Below, one piece after another: positions 54,768-55,882 of a stretch of 55,882 nt of DNA. Numbering within the stretch: the stretch's first letter is position 1; each line of letters begins with the position of its first letter. A model generated the notes under the pieces. The model ran no database searches, was not told the origin of the DNA, and worked only from the letters and a program-made list of their open reading frames with translations. Source of the DNA: Vibrio sp. UCD-FRSSP16_30 (GTDB taxonomy: Bacteria > Pseudomonadota > Gammaproteobacteria > Enterobacterales > Vibrionaceae); assembly GCF_001676025.1 (NCBI RefSeq), contig NZ_LZFW01000014.1, positions 45,206 through 101,087 of the forward strand, in the 5' to 3' direction. A program made the translations under genes and the position numbers.

Positions 54768-55882
<1,115 letters not shown>

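Overview
The window looks like a chromosomal segment of a Vibrio or a close relative in the Vibrionaceae. The best evidence is a luxP-luxQ pair (AI-2 receptor and hybrid sensor kinase). It is backed by mgsA, helD, yccS and a DUF2057 gene close together (in E. coli I recall yccS-yccF-helD-mgsA-yccT as one block), moderate GC, and gammaproteobacterial dct and lld operons. Both window ends lie inside insertion sequences: an ISAs1-family transposase on the left and an IS3-family transposase on the right.

Layout. 1-4.6 kb: the start of an ISAs1-type transposase, then a wza-wzb-wzc capsule/exopolysaccharide export operon on the minus strand with an ops (RfaH) element in its leader. 5.1-8.4 kb: an SBF-type transporter, an XRE-like regulator, queC, mgsA and a small secreted basic protein. 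8.5-14 kb: helD (-), then yccS and a DUF2057 gene (+). 14.2-15.2 kb: a REP-associated transposase (RAYT)-type gene. It sits among about 15 copies of a short extragenic element built on GGACACCCATAGTTAA or its complement, spread over 10.65-18.5 kb. 15.7-19.3 kb: an EmrA/EmrB-type efflux pair and a YbbO-like SDR. 19.3-24.9 kb: minus-strand cluster yceH, a GIY-YIG gene, luxP, luxQ and an unknown Cys-rich gene that overlaps the luxQ stop. 25.1-32.1 kb: a coiled-coil hypothetical, the dctB-dctD two-component system and the dctP-dctQ-dctM TRAP transporter, which has a well-formed sigma-54 promoter. 32.3-32.9 kb: a Qnr/McbG-like pentapeptide protein. 32.9-39.9 kb: a LysR gene broken by an amber codon, divergent from lldP-lldD-dld (lactate uptake and L-/D-lactate oxidation). 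40-44.3 kb: an RND pump and its membrane-fusion protein. 44.6-46.5 kb: a DUF6279 lipoprotein and a YdhF-like aldo-keto reductase. 46.7-48.0 kb: a 'mobile mystery protein' A/B pair (XRE regulator plus Fic protein). 48.3-55.6 kb: a polar amino-acid ABC transporter, a MocR/GabR-type regulator, a class III aminotransferase, a TauE/SafE permease and an SDR gene cut by the IS3 element.

How the parts fit. Several blocks are transport-plus-catabolism modules with local regulation: DctBD drives DctPQM through sigma-54, the broken LysR gene probably once controlled the lactate operon, and the MocR-type regulator probably controls the amino-acid transporter and aminotransferase.

The least explained structure is immediately upstream of the mobile-mystery A/B pair. 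A 20-bp TGTA-N11-ATACA element recurs there about seven times with a strict 32/33-bp period (47800-48015), like a phased operator array. Other unusual points are short tandem repeats in operon spacers (lldP-lldD, lldD-dld, dctP-dctQ) and inside a lipoprotein signal peptide, a perfect 14-bp-arm palindrome just before lldP, and a RAYT that seems to lack the usual tyrosine position.
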